Part shown: in pieces, positions 1-6,824 of the stretch
Layout of the letters: each line of letters starts with the position of its first letter
Position numbering within the stretch: position 1 is the stretch's first letter
Source: Mycobacterium sp. E3198
GTDB taxonomy: Bacteria > Actinomycetota > Actinomycetes > Mycobacteriales > Mycobacteriaceae
DNA: 34,179 bases
Assembly (NCBI RefSeq): GCF_001667015.1
Contig: NZ_LZIS01000224.1
Span: 1 to 34,179, forward strand
Direction of reading: 5' to 3'
Translations under genes and position numbers: made by a program
Notes under the pieces: model-generated
What the model was told of the DNA's origin: nothing
Databases searched by the model: none
Seen by the model: only the letters and a program-made list of their open reading frames with translations

Positions 1-39
1 GGTCGTCTATATCCAGCCGCACGTAGGGAAGGCCCTGGC

Positions 40-1135
40 TTAGTGCAGCTTGGGCAGCACATCGGTGCGGTAGAAGTTGATCGCGGTGACGGGGTCGTCC
101 TGCGGAAAGTGTAGAAACGGGACGGCTCCGGCGTCGAGAACCTTCTGCACGGCGTCGACGTGCGCGGCGGGATCGGTGCCGACCGTCCAATTGGCCAGGA
201 CCTTGTCAATCGGATTCGACTCCGCCGCGCGTTGGATCTCCACGGGGTTGGGTTGATCGACGGCCCCGGCGGTGAAGCGCCACAGGGTGGCGGCGCGGGC
301 GGCCTGGTCGTGGTCCCCGACCACGGCGAATAGCTCCGCCCGCTTGGCCAGGTTGGCGGCATCGCGCCCGGCGGCCCGCGCCCCGGCGCCGAACGCGGCC
401 AACAACTTCGCATTGGTGACATCGCGAGCCTGCGTGATCCAGCCGTCGCCGTATTGACCGGCCAGTGTTGCGCTCTTGGGGCCGCTGGCGGCCACGAAGA
501 TCGGCGGCGCGGCGGCCGGGACGTCGTAGAGCTTCAAGGAATTCGTCTGAAAGTAGCGACCGGCGAAGGATATTCGTGCGCCGCTCCACAGTTGCCGGAT
601 CAGTTCGATCGCCTCGATCAGCCGGTCGTGGCGCGCGCTCGCGGTAGTCGCCGTAGGTGTTGGTGGTGGCCTGCTCGTTGAGTCGCTCACCGGTGCCCAA
701 CCCCAGGAACACCCGACCCGGGTTGAGGAGGGCCAGGGAGGCGAACGCCTGGGCCACCGTGGCGGGGTGATAGCGATAGGTCGGGCAGGTCACCCCGGTG
801 CCGAACGAGATGCGGCTGGTGCCGTTGCCGACCAGGGCCAGGGTCAGCCAGGGAAACATCGAGTGCCCCTCGTTGTCCTGCCATGGCTGGATGTGGTCGC
901 TGGCCCAGGCGTACTGGAAGCCGGCGCGCTCGGCGGCCTGCGCCTGCGCCACCAGCTGATCGGTGCGGAACTGCTCGTGGGAAAGCACGATTCCCACGCC
1001 CTTGCCCGCCGGCGGGGGAGCGGAGGGCCGTTGGTCGGACCCCGATTTCCCGCAAGCTTCGGAGAGTCCGGCGGGGCCGAGCACTCCCGCGCCGGCCGCC
1101 ATTCGGCCGAACGCTCGCCGCGACATGCCGGTCAC
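40..1135 (-). pseudogene. fgd2: F420-dependent hydroxymycolate dehydrogenase-like protein (Fgd2 family), frameshifted
   Basis: Luciferase-like (LLM) F420-dependent oxidoreductase with a Tat signal peptide. The N-terminal part has SRRAF followed by a hydrophobic stretch and a lipobox-like Cys (EACGKS). The conserved part starts at VGIVLSHEQFRTDQLV and reaches LGLGTGERLNEQATTNTYGDYRER. The C-terminal half (RHDRLIEAIELIRQLWSG to FYRTDVLPKLH) lies in another frame. The frames part at a GC-repeat tract at 631-640, so no single frame encodes the whole protein. The M. tuberculosis relative (Rv0132c, about 360 aa from memory) is exported and oxidises hydroxymycolic acids to ketomycolic acids. The GTG at 1135 is chosen because it gives MTGMSRRAF, like the relative's start, and lies 7 bases after a TATCTT box. 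A sequencing error in the GC run is the main alternative to a true pseudogene. Both halves are otherwise well preserved, with no internal stops. Confidence 0.8.
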
Positions 1136-1142
1136 CCGGGTC

Positions 1143-1148
1143 AAGATA
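1143..1148 (-). promoter_or_regulatory. -10 box of a leaderless promoter for fgd2
   Basis: TATCTT on the minus strand fits TANNNT and is followed by 7 bases and then GTG at 1135. This is the spacing of mycobacterial leaderless promoters. The assignment is by pattern only. Confidence 0.45.
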
Positions 1149-1168
1149 CCCATCTGATGGCGGGCCAC

Positions 1169-1193
1169 TCACCCACTAGCCTGACGTGGGTGA
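1169..1193. repeat. Inverted repeat between fgd2 and the GNAT gene
   Basis: TCACCCAC (1169-1176) and GTGGGTGA (1186-1193) are perfect 8-base arms around a 9-base spacer. The spacer carries the TAGCCT box, and the right arm overlaps the GTG chosen as the GNAT start. It could be an operator in the divergent promoter region, or a hairpin. Confidence 0.4.
1177..1182 (+). promoter_or_regulatory. -10 box of a leaderless promoter for the GNAT gene
   Basis: TAGCCT fits TANNNT and lies exactly 7 bases before GTG at 1190, as in leaderless mycobacterial promoters. It supports that start over the ATG at 1157. Confidence 0.45.
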
Positions 1194-1795
1194 CCCCGCA
1201 CGTGCGCCCCGCGCGCAAAGCCGACGTTCGCGATCTGTCACGCACCCTGGCGCGGGCCTTCTACGACGACCCCGTCATCATGTGGATCCTTCCCGACGAG
1301 CGCACACGCTCTGCGCAGGCGGTCCGGCTGTTCGCGACGATGACCCGCCACCATCATCTGGCCGGTGGCGGTGTCGAGGTGGCCTGCAACGGCCAGGGCA
1401 TCGGCGCGGCGGCGCTGTGGGATCCACCCGATCGCTGGCGGCATTCGCGCCGCGAGGAGTGGGCGATGGTGCCGAGCTTCATCCGGGTGTTCGGATCGCG
1501 TTCGGCGAGGGCGCGCGGGGTGCAGGACCTCATGAAGCGCTTGCATCCCGAAGAACCGCACTGGTACCTGGCCGTGCTCGGCAGCGACCCCACGGTTCGC
1601 GGCAAAGGGTTCGGCCAGGCGCTCATGCGATCGCGGCTGGACCGCTGCGACGCCGAGTACTGCCCGGCCTACCTCGAGTCGAGCAAACCCGAGAACGTCC
1701 CCTACTACGAACGTTTCGGATTCACGGTCACCCGGGAGATCCGGCTGCCCGACGGGGGCCCACCGCTCTGGGCGATGTGGCGTACGCCGCGTTGA
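1190..1795 (+). CDS. GNAT-family N-acetyltransferase (Rv0133-type)
   Basis: GCN5-related acetyltransferase expected to move an acetyl group from acetyl-CoA to an amine. The N-terminus VTPHVRPARKADVRDLS is the usual first strand and helix. The acetyl-CoA binding motif A is AVLGSDPTVRGKGFGQALM, with the R-G-K-G-F-G pyrophosphate loop, followed by YLESSKPENVPYYERFGF. These ends are typical of the puromycin acetyltransferase-like branch. The GTG at 1190 gives 201 aa, the length I recall for Rv0133, and sits 7 bases after a TANNNT box. An in-frame ATG at 1157 would add 11 residues but would almost touch the divergent fgd2 gene. The substrate cannot be told from the sequence. Confidence 0.85.
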   Translation: MTPHVRPARKADVRDLSRTLARAFYDDPVIMWILPDERTRSAQAVRLFATMTRHHHLAGGGVEVACNGQGIGAAALWDPPDRWRHSRREEWAMVPSFIRVFGSRSARARGVQDLMKRLHPEEPHWYLAVLGSDPTVRGKGFGQALMRSRLDRCDAEYCPAYLESSKPENVPYYERFGFTVTREIRLPDGGPPLWAMWRTPR

Positions 1796-1842
1796 GACAC
1801 TCGCCGCGTTTTAACCGCGCGGCACGGGGGCAACCGTTGCCT

Positions 1843-2199
1843 ATGGCTAGCGACACTGGCGACTTTCCCGAAGAGGGCGGCCCTGGTGACACCCTGAACG
1901 CAAGTGAAGGCACCGACTCCGACGAGCTGCGCAACGACGACGGCGACATCGTCGTCGACCCGCCCGAGGACTGGAGCGAAGCGAACCGCTTCGGGATGAC
2001 CGCGCGCGAGGAGCGCGACGGCGAATCCCTCGACGATCGGCTGGCCGAGGAAGAGCCGGACGTGTCCGCTGACGCCGCCCTCGGGGGCGGCGCGGGCGAC
2101 GATGGTGGCCCCACGCGCGCCCACCGCGGCCAGATCGACGGGACTCCCGAAGACGGCGACTCGCTGTACGACGTTGTCGACGAGCCGGCCGAGCAATGA
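1843..2199 (+). CDS. Small acidic DUF5709-type protein
   Basis: A 118-residue, strongly acidic, low-complexity protein with many Asp, Glu and Gly. The core segment has GMTAREERDGESLDDRLAEE, which resembles the DUF5709 signature of actinobacterial proteins (AREQREGESLDxRLAxEEPDV). No signal peptide or membrane segment is visible, and it is probably a disordered cytosolic protein. It follows the GNAT gene by 47 bases on the same strand and ends inside a hairpin that looks like a terminator. The function is unknown for the family. The ATG at 1843 is the first good start, but no strong Shine-Dalgarno is present. Confidence 0.75.
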   Translation: MASDTGDFPEEGGPGDTLNASEGTDSDELRNDDGDIVVDPPEDWSEANRFGMTAREERDGESLDDRLAEEEPDVSADAALGGGAGDDGGPTRAHRGQIDGTPEDGDSLYDVVDEPAEQ

Positions 2200-2207
2200 G
2201 TGCTCGG
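2189..2207 (+). terminator. Probable intrinsic terminator after the DUF5709 gene
   Basis: CCGAGCA (2189-2195) and TGCTCGG (2201-2207) are perfect 7-base arms with a 5-base loop, followed by TTGTT. The hairpin overlaps the TGA stop of the DUF5709 gene. It lies between two convergent genes, as expected of a terminator, although the T tract is short. Confidence 0.55.
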
Positions 2208-2236
2208 TTGTTCACTCCGCGCAGTCGGCGTTCCGC

Positions 2237-2911
2237 CTAGGGAGCGCTGCGCCAGCCGGCGATTCCGATGGTGATCATCCGCAACTGCTTGACCGCCGCC
2301 CGCCGGATGTCTTCCAGCGCCTCGGTCGTCTGAGCGTCCTCGATCGCCTCGGCGATAACGATCATCGAATTGACGAAGAGGGTCGCCAGGATGTTCAGGT
2401 CCTCGGTGCTCCACGCGTTGAGCCCGGTGAAGCGGGCGAGGTCGGTGGCCAGCTCGGAGGTGATCAGCCGCAGCTCGGTGCGGATTGCGTAGCGCAGCAC
2501 GGTCACCCCGCCCGAGCGTTCCCGGTAGATGAAGCGCCAGTGCTCGCGGCGCTCGGTGATGCTGGCCACGACGATCTCGACCGACGACTCGATCACCCGG
2601 TTGGGGTCCAGTTTGCCGGCACGCGCCCCCCGCAGGGTGTCCCGCAGAGTGCGAAACGATTCGTCGATCAGGACCAGCCCGAGCGCCTCCATCGACTCGA
2701 AGTGCCGGTAGAAAGCCGCCGGCACGATCCCGACCTCGCGGGTCACCTCGCGCAGGCTCAGGCTGGAAAAGCTGCGATCCTGCAGCAGCTTCAGCGCCGC
2801 GGCGATGATCGCGCGACGCGTGGCCTCCTTGCGCTCCTCGCGCGACGGGTTCTCGCGTGAGCGCTCGCGGCCCGACCGATGCGGCCGTGAGCTAGGAGCA
2901 CGGCTGTTCAC
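2237..2911 (-). CDS. TetR-family regulator of the FabR/DesT type
   Basis: A repressor of 224 aa. The N-terminal HTH reads EATRRAIIAAALKLLQDRSF, then SLSLREVTREVGIVPAAFYRHF, then ESMEALGLVLIDESFRTLRD. This closely follows the E. coli FabR pattern ([26 protein letters not shown], then ELGLTMVDES). FabR and Pseudomonas DesT sense acyl thioesters and control unsaturated fatty acid synthesis. It is divergent from a reductase-desaturase operon, the same layout as desT-desCB in Pseudomonas, so control of that operon and of itself is a strong inference. The GTG at 2911 is chosen because a TAGGGT box lies 7 bases upstream and the palindrome at 2906-2920 covers the start. The longer open frame reaching 2989 would run through the other operator. 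Confidence 0.88.
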   Translation of the reverse strand: MNSRAPSSRPHRSGRERSRENPSREERKEATRRAIIAAALKLLQDRSFSSLSLREVTREVGIVPAAFYRHFESMEALGLVLIDESFRTLRDTLRGARAGKLDPNRVIESSVEIVVASITERREHWRFIYRERSGGVTVLRYAIRTELRLITSELATDLARFTGLNAWSTEDLNILATLFVNSMIVIAEAIEDAQTTEALEDIRRAAVKQLRMITIGIAGWRSAP

Positions 2912-2920
2912 TGTGTGAAC
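2906..2920. promoter_or_regulatory. Palindromic operator over the start of the DesT-like gene
   Basis: GTTCAC, TGT, GTGAAC: perfect 6-base arms with a 3-base spacer. It spans the predicted leaderless start (GTG 2911) of the TetR gene, so it is suited to autoregulation. Confidence 0.55.
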
Positions 2921-2924
2921 CCTA
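2919..2924 (-). promoter_or_regulatory. -10 box of the DesT-like gene
   Basis: TAGGGT on the minus strand fits TANNNT, with 7 bases to GTG 2911. It overlaps the edge of the palindrome at 2906-2920. Confidence 0.45.
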
Positions 2925-2958
2925 CCACAAACAGGCACAAAACCCTTGACGATCAGGG

Positions 2959-2974
2959 CCGTGCGGTCGCACGG
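2959..2974. repeat. Perfect inverted repeat beside the desaturase operator
   Basis: CCGTGCG, GT, CGCACGG: perfect 7-base arms with a 2-base spacer, sharing one base with the next palindrome (2974-2989). It may be a second regulator site or a hairpin in front of the reductase gene. Confidence 0.45.
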
Positions 2975-2989
2975 TGTACATATGTTCAC
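2974..2989. promoter_or_regulatory. FabR/DesT-type operator at the start of the reductase-desaturase operon
   Basis: GTGTACAT facing ATGTTCAC forms a 16-base near-perfect palindrome (7 of 8 positions pair) that includes the ATG at 2982. Its GTxCA-type half-sites resemble the FabR and DesT operators as I recall them (GTACA with TGTTC). This is likely the repressor site for the operon. Confidence 0.55.
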
Positions 2990-4076
2990 TCAAACAGCGA
3001 CTCGAAACCTCGCGCAAACGTTGCGGAAGCGAGTGCTGGGTTCAGACCTGCTGGACCTGCTCACCGGTCCGCACGGCGTGGACCGCTACACCGAGCTGGT
3101 GGCGCCGACCTGGACGCTGGGCGAGGCCCGCGCCAAGGTCACCGACGTGCGCCGCACCACGCCGCGCAGCGTCACGCTCACGCTCGCCCCCAACGAGACC
3201 TTCACGTCCAACCACACCTTTCAAGCCGGCCAGTACGTCAACCTCGCCGTCGACATCGACGGCCGCCGGCACACCCGCTGCTACTCACCGGCCAACGCCG
3301 AAGGCGGCGCGACCCTCGAGCTGACGATCGGCCGGCACGACGGCGGGCTGGTGTCGAACTACCTCTACGAGCGGGCTCGCCGCGGGATGGTGGTCGGCCT
3401 GGCCGGCGTCGGCGGTGACTTCGTGTTGTCCGCGGTGCGTCCGCGCCGGATCCTGCTCGTCTCCGGCGGAAGCGGCATCACGCCGGTCATGGCGATGCTG
3501 CGCACGCTGATCGCCGAGCGCCACCCGGGCGAGGTCGCCTTCGTGCACTACGCCCGCACCCCCGCCGAGGCGTGCTACCGGGACGAACTGGCCTCCTACC
3601 AAGGTCGGCCCGGCGTCCGCGTCCTGCACGGCTATACCCGCTCCGGCGAGGGCGACCTCGTCGGCCGCTTCGGCCCCGAGCACCTGTCCGCCGCGTTGCC
3701 CAACCCCGACGCGGTGTTCGTCTGCGGGCCAACGGCTTTGGTGGACGCGGTGCGCGAACACTGCGACAACGTCTACACCGAGAGCTTCGTGCCGCCGGTG
3801 ATCGACGCGCCCGCCAATCCGTCGGGCGGCCGAATCACCTTTGCCGACAGCGCCATCGACGTCGTCGACGACGGCCGGCCGCTGCTGGAGCAGGCCGAAT
3901 CGGCCGGCCTGTCGCCGCAAAACGGGTGCCGGATGGGCATCTGCCACACCTGCACCCTGCGCAAGACCGCCGGCACCGTGCGCAACCTGGTCACCGGCGC
4001 GGTGTCGACCCAACCCGACGAGGACGTGCAGATCTGCGTGTCCGTCCCGGTCGGTGACGTCGACCTATCCCTCTGA
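2982..4076 (+). CDS. Ferredoxin/FAD-dependent NAD(P)H oxidoreductase, electron donor to the desaturase
   Basis: A 364-residue flavin reductase with a fused C-terminal plant-type ferredoxin. The FAD domain carries R99-C-Y-S102 (the RxYS motif) after FQAGQYVNLAV. The NAD(P)-binding domain has GGSGITPVM (162-170) and VCGPTALVDAV. The [2Fe-2S] ligands are C316, C321, C324 and C352. Such proteins pass electrons from NAD(P)H to membrane fatty-acid desaturases, as Pseudomonas DesC does and as Rv3230c does for DesA3. The desaturase gene follows 22 bases later, so the two form an operon. The start is not certain: the ATG at 2982 lies inside the operator and no Shine-Dalgarno is seen. GTG 3033 is an alternative with GGAAG upstream. 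Confidence 0.9.
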   Translation: MFTQTATRNLAQTLRKRVLGSDLLDLLTGPHGVDRYTELVAPTWTLGEARAKVTDVRRTTPRSVTLTLAPNETFTSNHTFQAGQYVNLAVDIDGRRHTRCYSPANAEGGATLELTIGRHDGGLVSNYLYERARRGMVVGLAGVGGDFVLSAVRPRRILLVSGGSGITPVMAMLRTLIAERHPGEVAFVHYARTPAEACYRDELASYQGRPGVRVLHGYTRSGEGDLVGRFGPEHLSAALPNPDAVFVCGPTALVDAVREHCDNVYTESFVPPVIDAPANPSGGRITFADSAIDVVDDGRPLLEQAESAGLSPQNGCRMGICHTCTLRKTAGTVRNLVTGAVSTQPDEDVQICVSVPVGDVDLSL

Positions 4077-4098
4077 CTCCGAGGAGAGGAGAACTGCC

Positions 4099-5205
4099 AT
4101 GTCAGACAACAAGATCACCCTGACCCCCCAGCAGGCCGAGGCATTCGGCCGCGAACTCGACGCCATCAAGGAACGCGTGATGGCGGACCTCGGCGAAACC
4201 GACGCCGACTACATCCGCCGCGTCATCAAAGCGCAGCGCGCGCTCGAGGTCGGCGGCCGGGCGCTGCTGTTCCTGCCGCCCGCGTGGCCGCTGGGCACCG
4301 CGATGCTGGGTGTGTCCAAGATCCTGGACAACATGGAGATCGGCCACAACATCATGCACGGCCAGTACGACTGGATGCGTGACCCGGCGATCTCCGGCCG
4401 GTCCTTCGAGTGGGACACGGCCTGCCCCGCCGACCAATGGCGGCATTCGCACAACTACATGCACCACACCCACACCAACATCGTGGGGATGGACCGCGAC
4501 ATCGGCTACGGCATCCTGCGCATGAGCGAGGACCAGCGCTGGACGCCGTACTTCATCGGCAACCCTGTCTACGCCTTCCTGCTGATGGTGCTGTTCCAAT
4601 ACGGCGTCGCGCTGCACGAGCTGGAAACCGAACGCATCCGCTCCGGGGAGATCCGGCTCGCCGACAAGCGCGAGGTGCTGCGCGAGATCTGGAAGAAGAC
4701 GCGCCGGCAGACCCTCAAGGACTATGTCGCCTTCCCGCTGCTGGCCGGGCCGTTCGCCCCGTTCGTCTTCGCGGGCAACCTCTCGGCCAACCTGATGCGC
4801 AACGTGTGGTCGTACATGATCATCTTCTGCGGCCACTTCCCGGACGGCACCCAGGAGTTCACCGTCGAGGAGACCCAGGACGAGTCACGCGGCATGTGGT
4901 ACTTCCGCCAGGTGCTCGGTTCGGCAAACCTGACCGGCGGCAAGCTGTTTCACTTGCTGTCCGGCAACCTCTCGCACCAGATCGAGCATCACCTGTTCCC
5001 GGACATGCCGGCCCGCCGGTACGCCGAGATCGCGCCCGAGGTGCAGGAGATCTGCCGGCGCTACGGCATCCCCTACAACCGGGGCCCGCTGCTGCGCCAG
5101 TTCGGCACCGTCGTCCGCAAGATCGTCAAGCTGACGTTCCCGGACTCGTGGACGCGGAAGCCCAGCCCTGACCGGCCCGCCGATCGGGTCGCCGTCGCCG
5201 CATAA
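4099..5205 (+). CDS. Membrane fatty-acid (acyl-CoA) desaturase, DesB-like
   Basis: A di-iron membrane desaturase of 368 aa, expected to put a double bond into saturated acyl chains using O2 and electrons from the reductase encoded just upstream. The three His boxes are present: H83-N-I-M-H87; H118 with H122-H123, in a segment also bearing H116 and H125; and H293-Q-I-E-H297-H298. Hydrophobic segments at about 54-70, 155-175, 210-228 and 235-245 fit a membrane protein. The ATG at 4099 has a strong Shine-Dalgarno (GAGGAGAGGAG, 4081-4091). The GHNIMHGQYDWM segment resembles Pseudomonas DesB more than mycobacterial DesA3, by memory. Substrate and regiochemistry are inferred from family and operon only. 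Confidence 0.9.
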   Translation: MSDNKITLTPQQAEAFGRELDAIKERVMADLGETDADYIRRVIKAQRALEVGGRALLFLPPAWPLGTAMLGVSKILDNMEIGHNIMHGQYDWMRDPAISGRSFEWDTACPADQWRHSHNYMHHTHTNIVGMDRDIGYGILRMSEDQRWTPYFIGNPVYAFLLMVLFQYGVALHELETERIRSGEIRLADKREVLREIWKKTRRQTLKDYVAFPLLAGPFAPFVFAGNLSANLMRNVWSYMIIFCGHFPDGTQEFTVEETQDESRGMWYFRQVLGSANLTGGKLFHLLSGNLSHQIEHHLFPDMPARRYAEIAPEVQEICRRYGIPYNRGPLLRQFGTVVRKIVKLTFPDSWTRKPSPDRPADRVAVAA

Positions 5206-5234
5206 CGTCTCTGTCCCGCTTCTCAGCGGAGCAT

Positions 5235-5252
5235 TGCCTCGGGCCCGAAGCA
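5235..5252. promoter_or_regulatory. Long palindrome in front of the SRPBCC gene
   Basis: TCGGGCCCGA (5239-5248) is a perfect 10-base palindrome. It extends to TGC and GCA on either side, giving 16 of 18 symmetrical bases. It ends 8 bases before the ATG at 5260 and overlaps the ribosome-binding region. It may be an operator or a hairpin. A weaker hairpin, CCGCT-TCTC-AGCGG, lies at 5216-5229 after the desaturase stop and may be a weak terminator. Confidence 0.4.
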
Positions 5253-5259
5253 GGGGACA

Positions 5260-5784
5260 ATGAGGTGCGTGGAATGGACCGGCGCGCGCTACGCGGACAC
5301 CCCCACGGTGGAAGCCTCGACCTGGATCGACGCCGACCCGGCGCGGGTCTGGGACCTGGTCTGCGACATCGAGCTGATGCCGACGTTCAGCAACGAGCTG
5401 AAGGCGGTCCAGTGGGTCGAGGGATCGGACCGGCCCCGGACCGGCGCCCGTTTCGTCGGCCACAACCAGCACGAGGCGTTCGGGCAGTGGAGCACCACCT
5501 CGCAGATCGTCGCGTGCGATCCCCCGCACGAATTCGCCTGGGCGGTGGGCGAAATCGAAAACCCGTCGGCGACCTGGCGGTTTCGGCTGAAGCCCCGGGA
5601 CGGCGGCACCCTGCTGAGTTTCTGGATGCGGATGGGACCGGGCCGCTCGGGGCTGTCGGTCGCCATCGACTCGATGCCCGACAAAGAAGAGAAGATCGTG
5701 TTCGTGCGGATGCGGGAGTTTGAGGCCGCGATCACCAAGACGCTCGCCGCGCTCAAGAGGCTGGCCGAACGCGGAGTGCGTTGA
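5260..5784 (+). CDS. SRPBCC (polyketide cyclase/START-like) protein
   Basis: A 174-aa protein of the SRPBCC helix-grip fold. VEASTWIDADPARVWDLVCD at the N-terminus is the classic first strand and helix of that fold. WSTTSQIVACDPPHEFAWAV and ATWRFRLKPRDGGTLLSFWM give the middle strands, and the long C-terminal helix is VFVRMREFEAAITKTLAALK. These proteins bind hydrophobic ligands in a deep cavity, and some are cyclases or hydroxylase partners. The ATG at 5260 has AGGGG at 5252-5256. Its TGA overlaps the ATG of the next LLM oxidoreductase gene, so the two are translationally coupled and probably act on the same substrate, which is unknown. Confidence 0.8.
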   Translation: MRCVEWTGARYADTPTVEASTWIDADPARVWDLVCDIELMPTFSNELKAVQWVEGSDRPRTGARFVGHNQHEAFGQWSTTSQIVACDPPHEFAWAVGEIENPSATWRFRLKPRDGGTLLSFWMRMGPGRSGLSVAIDSMPDKEEKIVFVRMREFEAAITKTLAALKRLAERGVR

Positions 5785-6824
5785 TGCGGACCGCGACGAC
5801 GGTCGAGTTGTCCGGCGCCGCAACCGAAGTCGTCACACTCGCCGTCGAGGCGGAAAAGCTGGGTCTCGACGTCTGTTGGGTGGCCGAGGCGTGGGGTGCG
5901 GACGCACCCTCGGCGCTGGGCTACCTCGCGGCGCGGACCGACAAGATGCTGCTCGGTTCCGGCATCCTGCAGGTCGGCACCCGGTCGCCCGTGCTGGTCG
6001 CCCAGACCGCGATCACGCTATCCAACCTGTCGAACGGCCGATTCCTGTTGGGGTTGGGGGCGTCCGGTCCGCAGGTGATCGAGGGCCTGCACGGCGTCGC
6101 GTTCAGCCGGCCGCTGGCGCGCATCGCCGAGACCGTCGACGTCGTGCGGCAGGCGTTCGGCGGCGGCAAGATCTCCCACTCCGGGAAGGAATTCCAGATC
6201 CCGCGGCCCGGCGGTGAGGCCGTGCCGATGCGGTTGTCGACCCGCGCCGGGCACGCGATTCCGATCTACCTGGCGGCGCTGTCCCCGGCGATGCTGCGGC
6301 TGACCGGACGGATTGCCGACGGCTGGCTGGGCACCAGCTTCGTGCCGGAGGGCGCCGGCGACGCCTACTTCGCGCACCTGGACGAGGGGCTGGCCGCCGC
6401 CGGCCGCGCCCGTCCCGACATCGACGTCTGCCAGGGCGCCGAGGTCGCCTTCGCGGCGGACGAAGACGAGCTGCGCGGGATGGTCGCGGGCCGCAAAAAG
6501 GAGCTGGCCTTCAGCCTCGGCGGCATGGGGTCGTCGAGCACGAACTTCTACAACCAGGCCTACAGCCGCCAGGGCTGGGCCGACGTGGCTGCCGAGGTGC
6601 GCGAGCGCTGGCAGCGCGGCGACCGCGACGGTGCTGCCGCCCTGGTGACCGACGACATGGTGCTGGCCACCACGCTCATCGGCACCGAAAAGATGGTGCG
6701 ATCCCGGCTCGCCGTCTGGCGCGACGCCGGTGTCAACACCGTGCGGCTGTATCCCGCCGGTGACACGCTGGATGCCAAGCTGAGCACCCTGGGTCGCGCG
6801 ATCGAGCTCGTCCGCGAGGTTTAG
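5784..6824 (+). CDS. LLM-class F420-dependent oxidoreductase
   Basis: A 346-aa luciferase-like TIM-barrel oxidoreductase, probably using coenzyme F420. Seen features: AEKLGLDVCWVAEAWGADAP, LLGSGILQVGTRSPVLVAQT and LSNGRFLLGLGASGPQVIEG, all standard LLM segments. A later glycine-containing phosphate-binding region ends at LRLTGRIADGWLGTSFVP. There is no Tat signal, unlike fgd2 in the same window, so it should be cytosolic. The ATG at 5784 shares its A with the TGA of the SRPBCC gene; a TTG one codon earlier is also open. Its stop overlaps the stop of the convergent DUF1214 gene. The substrate is unknown. Confidence 0.87.
   Translation: MRTATTVELSGAATEVVTLAVEAEKLGLDVCWVAEAWGADAPSALGYLAARTDKMLLGSGILQVGTRSPVLVAQTAITLSNLSNGRFLLGLGASGPQVIEGLHGVAFSRPLARIAETVDVVRQAFGGGKISHSGKEFQIPRPGGEAVPMRLSTRAGHAIPIYLAALSPAMLRLTGRIADGWLGTSFVPEGAGDAYFAHLDEGLAAAGRARPDIDVCQGAEVAFAADEDELRGMVAGRKKELAFSLGGMGSSSTNFYNQAYSRQGWADVAAEVRERWQRGDRDGAAALVTDDMVLATTLIGTEKMVRSRLAVWRDAGVNTVRLYPAGDTLDAKLSTLGRAIELVREV

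Noticed and set aside
1..39. Possible end of a further gene before fgd2
   Set aside because: Only 39 bases are present and no frame shows a recognisable end.
767..1156. N-terminal extension of the GNAT frame upstream of 1157
   Set aside because: It lies antisense to the conserved Tat signal and N-terminus of fgd2, and a TANNNT box marks GTG 1190 as the likely start.
5216..5229. CCGCT-TCTC-AGCGG as a strong terminator after the desaturase gene
   Set aside because: The arms are only 5 bases and no T tract follows, so it was only mentioned under the palindrome beside it.
4885..5823. Antisense frame over the desaturase end and the SRPBCC gene
   Set aside because: Shadow of genes with His boxes and an SRPBCC fold; no ribosome site and no domain.
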